From a virus: DNA of 56,716 bases. Each line of letters opens with the position of its first letter. Position 1 is the stretch's first letter. Under the pieces are notes generated by a model. That model had not been told where the DNA came from. It saw only the letters and a program-made list of their open reading frames with translations, and made no database searches. Made by a program: the position numbers and the translations under genes. Shown here one piece after another: positions 48,386 to 56,186 of the stretch. Where the stretch lies: IMG/VR virus record IMGVR_UViG_3300010403_000026, positions 1-56,716 of that record, one strand, 5' to 3'.

Positions 48386-48789
48386 TCTACCGGACGAAAG
48401 AAAGCCGTGAGGCCCTGAAGGAATGGTGCATCACGATTGGAAAATGCGAACTGTGCGGCAAGCGCCCGCCGAGCGGTGTTCGCTTAGAACCGCATCACCT
48501 TTTTCTGAAGGTCGGCGGGGCTGGCTCAGACTTCCGCTGCAACGTGATCGTGACGTGTCGTGCCTGTCATCACGACGCGGAGTCCAGCACGGCCAAAAAC
48601 GAAGCCGCCAAGCGTCTCGTGGCCGACAGGGAAAAGACGACCGTAGAGGCCATCATGGAAGCCCTGTGGTTCATTCGGCGAACGCCAAAAGGCACCTCGC
48701 CGGAGCGGATCGCGGCCCAGCTTCGTGAGCTGTCGGCTGAAGTCCGCAGGCTGGTGACGGGGTGCCTACGAGAGTGTGGGAGAATTTGA
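48382..48789 (+). CDS. HNH nuclease, early region
   Basis: 135 aa from the GTG at 48382. It carries CELCGKRPPSGVRLEPHHLF and FRCNVIVTCRACHHDAES, a CxxC...CxxC zinc frame around an HH...N...H catalytic site. The C-terminus is helical. It lacks the NUMOD parts of the homing enzymes in the late region and sits in an intact operon, so it may be a resident phage nuclease of recombination or packaging type. Confidence 0.8.
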   Translation: MIYRTKESREALKEWCITIGKCELCGKRPPSGVRLEPHHLFLKVGGAGSDFRCNVIVTCRACHHDAESSTAKNEAAKRLVADREKTTVEAIMEALWFIRRTPKGTSPERIAAQLRELSAEVRRLVTGCLRECGRI

Positions 48790-48791
48790 CC

Positions 48792-49301
48792 ATGTGTTTT
48801 TACCAAGGCGACTACGACTGGCTTGCTTCTGTCAGCAGCGAAAAATCCGAGCCAGCGCCGAAAAAGATTTGGTGCAACGAGTGTCATCGCACAATCGAGG
48901 CTGGCCAGATAACGCACCATATTTACCAGCAAGAGCACGAAGAGTGCCGCCGCTGCTCGGAAGGCGAGTGTGAGTGCGTCGGCTCTCGCAACGATGAGGA
49001 TGATCCTCAAGACCACGACTGCAAATGTGCCGAACCGAACTTTGGCGAGACGTTCGACTACGACCGCTGCGACGATTGCCACAAGTTCCTCTGTGCTATC
49101 GAGGCCGCAGAAATCGACGCTGGTTGCAAGCCCTACGAGGCCCGCCCATCGCTTTGCGGCATGATCGAGAACATCACCAACGCCGATAACTCGATGGATG
49201 AGGCCAAGAGGTATTTCAAGAAAGCGCGGTCGATGTTCCCGGAACTGGTTGCATCGAAGTATCTGGCGTGGCTGTGGCGAAAGATGTTTCGGGTTGGGTG
49301 A
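48792..49301 (+). CDS. Cys-rich protein with several zinc sites
   Basis: 169 aa starting MCFYQGDYDWLASVSSEKSE. It holds at least three Cys/His groups (CNECHRTIEAGQITHHI, CRRCSEGECEC, CDDCHKFLC). The C-terminus is helical (DEAKRYFKKARSMFPELVAS). Function unknown. Confidence 0.65.
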   Translation: MCFYQGDYDWLASVSSEKSEPAPKKIWCNECHRTIEAGQITHHIYQQEHEECRRCSEGECECVGSRNDEDDPQDHDCKCAEPNFGETFDYDRCDDCHKFLCAIEAAEIDAGCKPYEARPSLCGMIENITNADNSMDEAKRYFKKARSMFPELVASKYLAWLWRKMFRVG

Positions 49302-49332
49302 CGGGGTGCCTCAAGGAAGCGGGGAGGATGTG

Positions 49333-49503
49333 ATGGCTCGTTCGTGGCTGGAGTGGCGGCTGTTGCGACCGGATGGGACGCTTTACTTCCCAGCTTTCTC
49401 GGAAGAAAAGTACGCTCGGAATCACGCCAGCACCATGATCGGCTGGCGTGTCGTCCGTGTGCGGGTGACGGTCCACGAGAAAGGCAAGGGGAAAAAGAAA
49501 TGA
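49333..49503 (+). CDS. Small basic protein
   Basis: 56 aa from the ATG at 49333 (MARSWLEWRLLRPDGTLYFP) with GGGGAGG upstream, ending VTVHEKGKGKKK. Overlaps the next start by 4 nt. Function unknown. Confidence 0.55.
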   Translation: MARSWLEWRLLRPDGTLYFPAFSEEKYARNHASTMIGWRVVRVRVTVHEKGKGKKK

Positions 49504-49706
49504 TAGCTAAAGTTGATTCTTACGTTTTTCAGACGGCTGGGTTTGGCAAAGGCGATGTGCTGAAATTCGACCCTAACCCAATCCGATGCGGCCAAGTCGA
49601 AGATGGTGTATCGGTTATGATCCCTGGCCTTTCTGGCTGGGGAGTGATTGCCTACGAGGATTTGCTGGAAATGGCGCGACTGGCCAAAGAACGGAGGGAG
49701 CGATGA
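49500..49706 (+). CDS. Small protein, unknown
   Basis: 68 aa, MIAKVDSYVFQTAGFGKGDV, ATGA overlap. Mostly beta with a helical end (EDLLEMARLAKERRER). Function unknown. Confidence 0.55.
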   Translation: MIAKVDSYVFQTAGFGKGDVLKFDPNPIRCGQVEDGVSVMIPGLSGWGVIAYEDLLEMARLAKERRER

Positions 49707-50020
49707 CTCACGACGAGGCAAAGGCAAAGGCCGAGGCCGCGAAGCTGTGGAACCTGCTGCGAGTCGAAGGCGAAGGCAGTATTGACGACATCGCCGCCGC
49801 CCTGGTCGCGGCCCGCCCACAATGGCAGCCGATTGAGACAGCGCCGAAAGATTCGAGTTGGCTTCTTGGTCTGATGCGGACGCGAAGGCAAGCCGTCGTG
49901 CGTTGGGGCGGTGGCGTATGGGAAGACGACAATCGGCTATGTCGTGATCCGATTGCTTGGATGCCACTCCCCGCACCGCCTGTCGAAGCCCTGTTGGCCG
50001 CCCCGGAGAACCAGAAATGA
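49703..50020 (+). CDS. DUF551-like small protein
   Basis: 105 aa from the ATG at 49703. After an acidic helix (MTHDEAKAKAEAAKLWNLLR), the motif WQPIETAPKDSSWLLGLM, then WMPLPAPP, matches the phage-common DUF551 shape. Function of that family unknown. 4-nt overlaps on both sides. Confidence 0.7.
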   Translation: MTHDEAKAKAEAAKLWNLLRVEGEGSIDDIAAALVAARPQWQPIETAPKDSSWLLGLMRTRRQAVVRWGGGVWEDDNRLCRDPIAWMPLPAPPVEALLAAPENQK

Positions 50021-50193
50021 CCCTAGCTGAACTGAGGAAAAAATACCCGACGATGACTTCTTTGAAGTACGAACCGGCTTCGGACTGTCGCTTTTGTGGC
50101 GGGACTGGAGAACGCAAATTGCGCGATGGCGACAATCTCTATCCGTGCATTTGTACGGCGGTGCGAAAGGAGCCTGCCCATGAATCCCTTTGA
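50017..50193 (+). CDS. Small zinc-finger protein
   Basis: 58 aa, MTLAELRKKYPTMTSLKYEP. CRFCGGTGERK and CIC form a DnaJ-type zinc motif part. ATGA overlap with the gene before it. Function unknown. Confidence 0.58.
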   Translation: MTLAELRKKYPTMTSLKYEPASDCRFCGGTGERKLRDGDNLYPCICTAVRKEPAHESL

Positions 50194-50236
50194 CCCCATC
50201 GCCGCCGCCCGCCAGGTGTTGGAGAAACCAGCGTGA
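50180..50236 (+). CDS. 18-aa micro-gene
   Basis: ATG at 50180 behind AGGAG, 18 codons (MNPFDPIAAARQVLEKPA), TGA overlapping the GTG of the next gene (GTGA). It lies partly inside the end of the previous gene. Leader peptide or small effector; the ribosome site makes translation likely. Confidence 0.45.
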   Translation: MNPFDPIAAARQVLEKPA

Positions 50237-50625
50237 CCACCGAATCCGCCTTTCAAGCCGCCCTGGACGCCGAGCCGGACAACCACGCGCTGCGGGGTGC
50301 GTTTAGCGATTGGCTTGAAGAGCGGGGCGACTGGAGGGCGGCTGGGTATCGGTGGATGAGCGGTAATGAGAAATTCGCAAATGGCAGTTTGGTCGATGGC
50401 CCTTACTGGTCTGGTATCACGCTGGAAATAGGCGAAGAAGGCGACCGTGATGATGTACCGTACAACCAAAGGCGACTGCCAAAGGAAATCCACGCCGCTC
50501 TTCATCGTGGAATCGAGCCGTTTCCGTGCCATTATCGGCAATACCCTACCCGTCAAGCCGCCGAAGAGGCGCTCTGCCGCGCATTGCACGAACACCCCGA
50601 ACTCTTGACAGGAGCCGCAGCGTGA
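50233..50625 (+). CDS. TIGR02996-domain protein
   Basis: 130 aa starting with GTG (VTTESAFQAALDAEPDNHAL). Residues 1-40 match the TIGR02996 pattern (FL-AL-A-P-D...R-VYADWLEERGD): here RGAFSDWLEERGDWRAAGY. This domain was described from Gemmata obscuriglobus, where it stands next to repeats; its role is unknown. The rest is a mixed fold. It points to a planctomycete host. Confidence 0.78.
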   Translation: MTTESAFQAALDAEPDNHALRGAFSDWLEERGDWRAAGYRWMSGNEKFANGSLVDGPYWSGITLEIGEEGDRDDVPYNQRRLPKEIHAALHRGIEPFPCHYRQYPTRQAAEEALCRALHEHPELLTGAAA

Positions 50626-50846
50626 CCACCAACAAGATCGACGTGATGGAAATGCAAGTCATCGAGCCGAAAGGTCAGCGCATCCACAGCGATTTCGATG
50701 TGTACCTTTCGCCGTGGCCTGACTTCAGCCAGCTTGAGCAGTTCCTCGACGGCGCTCCGACCGACGTTCCGTGCATGGTCAGGATCACGATGCGGAAGAT
50801 GACGCAGGCAGACTTCGACGCCAGATGCGAAGGATTTGAGCTGTGA
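50622..50846 (+). CDS. Small duplicated protein, copy 1
   Basis: 74 aa, starting with GTG (VTTNKIDVMEMQVIEPKGQR). A second copy at 53051-53374 shares most residues. The fold is mixed (DFDVYLSPWPDFSQLEQFLD). GTGA overlaps on both sides. Function unknown. Confidence 0.68.
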   Translation: MTTNKIDVMEMQVIEPKGQRIHSDFDVYLSPWPDFSQLEQFLDGAPTDVPCMVRITMRKMTQADFDARCEGFEL

Positions 50847-51958
50847 CCGACTCCCAATTCCTTGAAACGATCCTCGCCGAGCCTGAGAACGACGCGCCGC
50901 GATTAGCCTACGCTGATTGGCTGGTCGAGAACTGCCCGCTGGGCGCTGAGGGGCAGCAGTGGACGGACAGGGCGGAATTCATTCGCGTGCAATGCGAACT
51001 AGCAGACTGTGCAGCCAGAGAGGTTGAACTGTTCAACGACGATGTTGAGTGGAAGGACTGCGAGGGCGTGTCGGCCAATTGGTGCCCGAACTGCGGCGAC
51101 TGCTGTTGCAAGAATCCAGAGCAGTCGAAGAACGACCACGATTGCCCGTTGCATAGCTCAGAAAGCCCACACGCCCAGCACCATATTTTACAGCGCAGGG
51201 TCAGCACCCTCCGTCGCCGCGAGCGTGAACTGCTGTCAGCAGTCAGCACGGAGACGTGCCCACGATGCAAGGGCAGGAAAACAGTCACGGAGCAAAGGTC
51301 ATATCGCATTGAATCGTCAGGCTGCGGTGAATGCCTTGCAAGTGGCGTCGTGCAGGTGAGTAATTGTGTGCGTTGGGCCGGGAAGCTGGGCGGACGCAAT
51401 GCCAATCATACCAACCCATGCCCAAACCAAGACGGATGGCACGGCTTCTGGTCGGCTGACGTGATGCGCGGCGCTGGCGAAGAGCTTGTGATGTTTCGCT
51501 TCGTCCGTGGCTTCGTCGGCGTGGTGTCGCTGTCGTGTGCCGCCCTCGTCGGGGACGTTTGCCCACGATGCAGCGAAGGCAGGCGGCAATGGCAGAACGG
51601 AATGAACTTCTACACTTGCCCAACATGCAAAACGACTGCTGGCCGCGTTAACTCCCTCGCGGGCGAACTGTCACGGCTGCCACTGACAGGGGTGCAGGTA
51701 AGCGGCAAGAGACCATACGATGCAACGGTCGAGAATATGGCGTTTGGTTTGTTCGATGAAGCCTTTCGTCCTGACGGAGATAATGATCCAGAAAGCAACC
51801 TGCCGACCGTTCTTTTTGATGCCTTGGAAGGCGGCACGTTTAACGAAGAACTGGACCCGCAACGGTCCTTGTGGTACGCCACGTCTGCCGCTGCGACTGA
51901 TGCCCTGGAGCGGGCGGCGCTGCTGCTGGTGAGGAAACGAATGGAGGTGATGGCATGA
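50843..51958 (+). CDS. TIGR02996-domain protein with zinc fingers
   Basis: 371 aa with a GTG start. Residues 1-60 carry TIGR02996 (VTDSQFLETILAEPENDAPR, then LAYADWLVENCPLG and FIRVQCELA). The middle holds a row of Cys groups (CPNCGDCCCKNPE, TCPRCKGRKTV, CGECL, CPRCSEGRRQW, CPTCKTTAG), at least three zinc sites, some DnaJ-like. It may bind nucleic acid or protein. A planctomycete-type gene in phage form. Confidence 0.78.
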   Translation: MTDSQFLETILAEPENDAPRLAYADWLVENCPLGAEGQQWTDRAEFIRVQCELADCAAREVELFNDDVEWKDCEGVSANWCPNCGDCCCKNPEQSKNDHDCPLHSSESPHAQHHILQRRVSTLRRRERELLSAVSTETCPRCKGRKTVTEQRSYRIESSGCGECLASGVVQVSNCVRWAGKLGGRNANHTNPCPNQDGWHGFWSADVMRGAGEELVMFRFVRGFVGVVSLSCAALVGDVCPRCSEGRRQWQNGMNFYTCPTCKTTAGRVNSLAGELSRLPLTGVQVSGKRPYDATVENMAFGLFDEAFRPDGDNDPESNLPTVLFDALEGGTFNEELDPQRSLWYATSAAATDALERAALLLVRKRMEVMA

Positions 51959-52431
51959 GCCGATTTGGGACCATCAACGCTGAGACACAAGCCAAACTGC
52001 TTTCGGAAGGAACAGTCCGGGGAGCGCCAAAGGAAGGGCAAAAAGCGGCAAGGATGCCGTTCACGGGGTTCTTTTCCCTGCCGGTTCCGCCATCGACAAA
52101 CAACCTTTTCCGAAACGCTGGCAAGAAGAGAATCAAAACTGAACGATACATAAACTGGCTGGTGGACGCTCAGTTATCCATGCACCAGCAGCGCGTCCGT
52201 GGCGAAGCTCCAAACCCGTGCAAGATCACGATCTCCATATCGAGCGGGAAAGGCTTTCGTGAGGATCGGGACTTGGATAACTTCGCCAAGGCTGTCTTGG
52301 ACCTGTTGGTTGAAAACGGGATTCTCGCAGGTGACAGCGTTAAGTTCGTCCCACGCCTGTCCCTGCACTATTACGAAGGCAACGAGGGAGCGCTGGCCAT
52401 GTGCCACATCTGCATCGAAAAGCTGTGGTAG
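51955..52431 (+). CDS. RusA-like Holliday-junction resolvase
   Basis: 158 aa, starting at the ATG at 51955. PVPPSTNNLFRN, then REDRDLDNFAKAVLDLLVEN, then GILAGDSVKFVPRLSLHYYE are RusA-family hallmarks, including the three catalytic Asp residues of the D-L-D-N region and downstream. It cuts branched DNA during recombination and replication. Coupled by ATGA to the gene before it. Confidence 0.9.
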   Translation: MSRFGTINAETQAKLLSEGTVRGAPKEGQKAARMPFTGFFSLPVPPSTNNLFRNAGKKRIKTERYINWLVDAQLSMHQQRVRGEAPNPCKITISISSGKGFREDRDLDNFAKAVLDLLVENGILAGDSVKFVPRLSLHYYEGNEGALAMCHICIEKLW

Positions 52432-52433
52432 CC

Positions 52434-52535
52434 ATGCACCACCTATGCTTAATCATCCTGCTCGCCTTGGCCTTCGTCGGCCTTCCCCTGTTGGTGGGGT
52501 GGATGTTATGGAAAATTGGTCGTGGTGATCGGTAA
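52434..52535 (+). CDS. 33-aa membrane micro-protein
   Basis: ATG at 52434, 33 codons, TAA at 52533-52535: MHHLCLIILLALAFVGLPLL continuing VGWMLWKIGRGDR. One membrane helix, then a basic tail. It starts two bases after the RusA stop. It may be a small membrane toxin or holin-like factor. Unproven. Confidence 0.5.
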   Translation: MHHLCLIILLALAFVGLPLLVGWMLWKIGRGDR

Positions 52536-52568
52536 AGTACAACAGCACACGCAGCTAGAGAACCTGAA

Positions 52569-52787
52569 ATGACGACGAACGCCGGACCAACGGCAATTAG
52601 CCGAATGCTTGACGCTATCGAATGGAAAGCTCTTGCTCACGATGCGCCAACAGATATTCCCGTGGCCACGCATGAGGGCCTTTTGAAGATTATGGGGTTT
52701 GAACTCCGCGTGTATCAACTGAGCAACGGCCAAAGAGTGATCGAAGAGAATGACCTGATTCGATTTTTCGGAGGAGATTGCGAATGA
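52569..52787 (+). CDS. Small protein, unknown
   Basis: 72 aa, MTTNAGPTAISRMLDAIEWK. Helical start, strands in the middle (LRVYQLSNGQRVIEENDLIR). Overlaps the next gene by 4 nt. Function unknown. Confidence 0.58.
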   Translation: MTTNAGPTAISRMLDAIEWKALAHDAPTDIPVATHEGLLKIMGFELRVYQLSNGQRVIEENDLIRFFGGDCE

Positions 52788-53017
52788 CCGAATCAAGGAA
52801 TGCCAAGAAGAAGCGGAAGCCAAGCGAACTAGAGAGGCTTCAAAAAGACGAGTTCGAGATTAGGGGGATGCTGCGTAAGCACGACAACGCCGATGACTGT
52901 ATTGGATGCGGTTGTTTTGTGGCCACCGCTCCTGAGTTGGTCGCCGGTCTTTTGTGCGAGAGCAAAGAAATGGCCGAGCGCCTGAAAGAGATAGCAGCCC
53001 TGACCAAAGGCTATTGA
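52784..53017 (+). CDS. Small protein with CxGC motif
   Basis: 77 aa from the ATG at 52784 (MTESRNAKKKRKPSELERLQ). Basic start, one long helix, then CIGCGC. Function unknown. Confidence 0.58.
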   Translation: MTESRNAKKKRKPSELERLQKDEFEIRGMLRKHDNADDCIGCGCFVATAPELVAGLLCESKEMAERLKEIAALTKGY

Positions 53018-53050
53018 GGTCCACTGTTCTTGGATGCTAGGGAACCATAA

Positions 53051-53374
53051 ATGACGACCAACAAAATCGACGTGATGGAAATGCAGGTTATCGAGCCTAA
53101 AGGCCAACGCATCCACGGTGATTTCGACGTGTATCTGTCGCCGTGGCCTGACTTCAGCCAACTCGAACAGTTCCTTGATGGTGCTCCGACCGACACGCCA
53201 TGCGTGGTCAGGATCACAATGCGAAAGATGACTCATGAAGACTTCGATGCCAAGTGCGAAGGGTTTGAGCCATGCCCACTAACGGCTTCAAGCATGACCG
53301 ATGGGGACGCGATAGAGACACCGGCGCTCGCGGGCTTGCATTTGGGATTCGTAAGGTCAAAGACGGCATGGTGA
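53051..53374 (+). CDS. Small duplicated protein, copy 2, extended end
   Basis: 107 aa, MTTNKIDVMEMQVIEPKGQR. The first 73 residues are the same gene as at 50622-50846, with most DNA changes silent. In copy 2 the stop codon is lost (GAGCTGTGA became GAGCCATGC) and the frame reads on for 34 residues into the next gene. The first gene copy has no such tail. It shows a recent duplication with a new overlap. Confidence 0.7.
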   Translation: MTTNKIDVMEMQVIEPKGQRIHGDFDVYLSPWPDFSQLEQFLDGAPTDTPCVVRITMRKMTHEDFDAKCEGFEPCPLTASSMTDGDAIETPALAGLHLGFVRSKTAW

Positions 53375-53544
53375 AGATAGCTGGCGAGCTTTGGGAAGCG
53401 ATACCGTGGCGCGGGTCGCTGGCGAAGTACGAAGGCAAGAAGGTCGAGGTTGCGGTTCAGGACGCATGGGCTACGGAATACATCGCGAGAGACATTGACA
53501 CGCTTGACTCCGTAGCCATGCTGCATCGAGTCAAGGTTGCCTAG
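53272..53544 (+). CDS. Small protein, last plus-strand gene
   Basis: 90 aa, MPTNGFKHDRWGRDRDTGAR, overlapping the previous gene by 103 nt in another frame. It contains an SH3-like part (WEAIPWRGSLAKYEGKKVEV). Function unknown. Confidence 0.6.
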   Translation: MPTNGFKHDRWGRDRDTGARGLAFGIRKVKDGMVKIAGELWEAIPWRGSLAKYEGKKVEVAVQDAWATEYIARDIDTLDSVAMLHRVKVA

Positions 53545-53563
53545 CTAGCTGGAACAGAATACT

Positions 53564-53596
53564 AAAAAGGCCGCGCCAGTTAGCCCTGACGCGGCC
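53564..53596 (-). terminator. Rho-independent terminator for the minus strand
   Basis: On the minus strand GGCCGCG (53596-53590) pairs with CGCGGCC (53575-53569), followed by TTTTT (53568-53564). This is a strong terminator for the late operon whose last gene is at 53625. It lies between convergent operons; on the plus strand no T-run follows, so it mainly serves the late side. Confidence 0.8.
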
Positions 53597-53624
53597 TCAG
53601 CCTCGACGGTGGGAAGCACGTCGA

Positions 53625-53885
53625 TTACGCGAAGATTTCGATGATCTGCTTGATAAATTCCAAAATTTCTGCGCGGTGATCGAAAAGCCACTTCAGCAGC
53701 GCGCCATCACCAAGCTGGCCGACCTTGCCGTTATCGGCTTGGGCGACGTGCAGGGCTGCGGCGCGAAGGGCCTTGCGATCATCGAGCGCGAGGCGGATCG
53801 TCGCCTTCTGCTGGTCGCTCGTGGTCTGGTGAGCCAACTGCTTCTTCAGGTGCCGCTTCAGCAGCATGATCTTGATCGGCTTCAT
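53625..53885 (-). CDS. Small protein, last late gene
   Basis: 86 aa, MKPIKIMLLKRHLKKQLAHQ from the ATG at 53885. The C-terminal 24 residues (LLKWLFDHRAEILEFIKQII) form an amphipathic helix. It may be membrane-active, but no holin pattern is clear. Function unknown. Confidence 0.55.
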   Translation of the reverse strand: MKPIKIMLLKRHLKKQLAHQTTSDQQKATIRLALDDRKALRAAALHVAQADNGKVGQLGDGALLKWLFDHRAEILEFIKQIIEIFA

Positions 53886-53896
53886 GTGTTCTCCGG

Positions 53897-54094
53897 TTAG
53901 GTTGTCAGTTCTTCCCACTTGTCACAAATCTCACGGGCCTTCTGGCAGTACGGGCAGGCGATCATCTCGTCGTAGGGGAGCGCTGGGTTTTTAATGCTCC
54001 CCGTCCCGTCGCACTTCAGGCAGGTGTCGATGTGGACCTTCAGCTCAGCCATCCCCGCGCGGAGCAGTTTGTATTCTTCAGTCTCTTCCATCAT
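53897..54094 (-). CDS. Small zinc-finger protein
   Basis: 65 aa, MMEETEEYKLLRAGMAELKV. CLKCDGTGSIKNP and CPYCQKA form a DnaJ-like zinc motif. Function unknown. Confidence 0.6.
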   Translation of the reverse strand: MMEETEEYKLLRAGMAELKVHIDTCLKCDGTGSIKNPALPYDEMIACPYCQKAREICDKWEELTT

Positions 54095-54213
54095 CTTCTC
54101 CAGTTGGCTCGCGCTCCGTTGTCCCGACGCGGGGCGCTTGCCATTGAACGAGCGAGGTCACGCTCTCATTCCTCTCCACTGACTCCTTTCGGTGGCTAAG
54201 GCAATTGACCCGA

Positions 54214-54648
54214 CTAACGACGAAAGATGCGAAGGGGACGACCGCCCCCGGAACTCTGTGGACAGCCGCCCGGTGGACACGATTGGAAAGATGGCAGGAC
54301 AGGAAGCGGACCGTCTTTCGACTGCCCAGCAACTACGCTGGACCTAGCAATACCAGCCCCCTGTCCTGCCAAGATCGGATTATGCCAAGCGCACGGTTCT
54401 TTTCCGCACAGACTAGCCGGATTGCAATGACAGCCGAAGCCCGTCGCTCCGCAAGGGCAGCTTCCACGGTTCAACGGCTGGGCCAGATACGTTTGGATGG
54501 CCTTTGGGAGCGTCTGGGTGGCCACAGGAGCCACGATCTTGTTCTCAACGATGAATTGTGGGACTTTGTTCTCCACGACGAACTGGGGCGTCTGTGCCCC
54601 AGCGTCGTAAACGAAGAGTAAACAGAAAGTAAGCGCGGCAATTCTCAT
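54214..54648 (-). CDS. Exported Cys-rich protein
   Basis: 144 aa from the ATG at 54648. Residues 1-18 (MRIAALTFCLLFVYDAGA) form a signal peptide with an AQT-type cleavage site. A short repeat (PQFVVENKV, PQFIVENKI) follows, then Cys-rich CPCGATGFGCHCNPASLCGK and a Gly/Pro-rich end. An exported protein with such a shape is unusual in phages and fits the planctomycete host. Function unknown. Confidence 0.65.
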   Translation of the reverse strand: MRIAALTFCLLFVYDAGAQTPQFVVENKVPQFIVENKIVAPVATQTLPKAIQTYLAQPLNRGSCPCGATGFGCHCNPASLCGKEPCAWHNPILAGQGAGIARSSVVAGQSKDGPLPVLPSFQSCPPGGCPQSSGGGRPLRIFRR

Positions 54649-54655
54649 AATTACC

Positions 54656-55492
54656 TCACTGGGCGGATGCCGACGACAACCGGATCGCCAATCCCCCGTT
54701 GCAGATCGCCTGAGAACCACGCAGGACCGCCAATCCGTAGCGGCCCCAGTTCAGCCACGAGTTGAGGATCAACTGCCCCCACGAACCTCTCTCGATGCGG
54801 ACCCAGCGGATGCCGCAAACGCTGTGGCTCCAGAAGTTGTAATCCCTCGGTCCGGGGATGTTGTTGAACCCGCAGGTCGCGCACTGGGCGCGGGTCAAGT
54901 TCTGGTCGTAGACCTGTTTGGTCAGGTCCGTCCACTCCTCCTCAACCTTGTGGAGCGACATGGCGGCACGAAGCTGAGGAGTGTCGTACTTCAGGTTCCG
55001 CGACTGAGCGGGCCACTCTCCTGGCCCGGTGCCCTCAATGGCGTAGCCGTTCTCCCGCGCCCACTTGGCCGATAGCCCGCACCACCCGCCTTCGTTCCTT
55101 CCCCCCTTGATGATCGCTGCCGTCGCGGCCCCGCTCAAACGGATGACGGGGAGGTTTTGTTTCAACCGATCCATCATGATCGAGTGGGCAGTGGAATAAC
55201 TCCAACAAAAACCATTGTTTCCTTGATCGAGATTGATGAACTTCGGGGTTCCGTTCGGGCCGGAGAGGTAGATGTGCTCCAACGAGCTTTGGGTTGCCTC
55301 CTGCTCGTCAAAGCGGGCGTCCCACTCCGATTCGGGGATCAGGACCATCTGGTCAGGCTGGGCGAACATCATCTCCGGGTCCACCGAGTAATCGCGCGGC
55401 ACCATGCCGAACGTCGCCCCCGGAGGATGAGACAGATTGGTGGCCGGAAGGTCGGTTTCAAGTATTGGGATATTTCCGTGGAAAAAATCCAT
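54656..55492 (-). CDS. Papain-like cysteine protease (C1 family)
   Basis: 278 aa. The catalytic set is in the right order: QGNNGFCWSYSTAHSI (Gln of the oxyanion hole and Cys, about residues 90-97), NFWSHSVCGIRW (His, about 220) and LNSWLNWGRYGLAVL (Asn in NSW, about 245). It would cleave proteins. No signal peptide is seen. It lies in the late operon, where lysis genes would be expected; a role in lysis, head processing or host attack are options. Confidence 0.82.
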   Translation of the reverse strand: MDFFHGNIPILETDLPATNLSHPPGATFGMVPRDYSVDPEMMFAQPDQMVLIPESEWDARFDEQEATQSSLEHIYLSGPNGTPKFINLDQGNNGFCWSYSTAHSIMMDRLKQNLPVIRLSGAATAAIIKGGRNEGGWCGLSAKWARENGYAIEGTGPGEWPAQSRNLKYDTPQLRAAMSLHKVEEEWTDLTKQVYDQNLTRAQCATCGFNNIPGPRDYNFWSHSVCGIRWVRIERGSWGQLILNSWLNWGRYGLAVLRGSQAICNGGLAIRLSSASAQ

Positions 55493-56184
55493 TATTGGCC
55501 TCCGTATGATTGCAAAGTTTTCAGGGCATCGGCGACGGACGTGGGGAGGGGAAGGATGTCGGCCTTCCCGTTCCGCTCAATTACCCAGCATGGAACTCCG
55601 GTCATCTTCGCTTTGGCGGCTTCCCACAAAGCCTTCATGTTCGGCAGTTCGTTGGCGGTGTTGACGTTCTGGTCGTACCTGCGCCAATCGGGATGCCCGC
55701 TCTCTCTCGTGCAGTGCGAGTTCAGGTAGTCCGCTACCTGCTTGCCGTAGATGACGCTGTTCTGCACGGCCGTAAGCGTGCTGGCGGACTCGAAGGAAAA
55801 GATCACGCGAAAGGACGTTACGGGCTGGGGAGGGACTGGAGGGGCCGGGCCGGGATCAGGCGGAGGTCCGGGAGGCGGGCGTGGTCCAGTGACGGTCAGG
55901 ATCACTTCCGTCGAGAGTACATCGTCCCCGCTCGGCACCTGAGCGATGAACTTGTAGACCCCTTCGGTCGCCCACACGGCCAGCCTTTTGCCGTCGATAG
56001 CAAGCGTATCTGGTCCCAGCGGGGCGCGCCACGTCACCTTCTTGGCCGTCGTCTCGATGGTCAGAATGCACTTCTTCCCCACCTCGACGGTAATGGGTTT
56101 CCCTTGGGAAATTGTGACAGCCTTTGGCGCAGGATCGGCCCCGAAGATCGGTGTCACGAACAGGAACAACAGGCATATTCGCAT
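55492..56184 (-). CDS. Exported Pro-rich protein
   Basis: 230 aa from the ATG at 56184. Residues 1-15 (MRICLLFLFVTPIFG) are a signal peptide. An immunoglobulin-like domain follows (residues 17-95), then a Pro-rich linker (PRPPPGPPPDPGPAPPVPPQ), then a thioredoxin-like C-terminal part (FRVIFSFESASTLTAVQNSV and WEAAKAKMTGVPCWVIERNG). This layout is common in exported planctomycete proteins. It overlaps the protease gene by 1 nt. Confidence 0.7.
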   Translation of the reverse strand: MRICLLFLFVTPIFGADPAPKAVTISQGKPITVEVGKKCILTIETTAKKVTWRAPLGPDTLAIDGKRLAVWATEGVYKFIAQVPSGDDVLSTEVILTVTGPRPPPGPPPDPGPAPPVPPQPVTSFRVIFSFESASTLTAVQNSVIYGKQVADYLNSHCTRESGHPDWRRYDQNVNTANELPNMKALWEAAKAKMTGVPCWVIERNGKADILPLPTSVADALKTLQSYGGQ

Positions 56185-56186
56185 CG

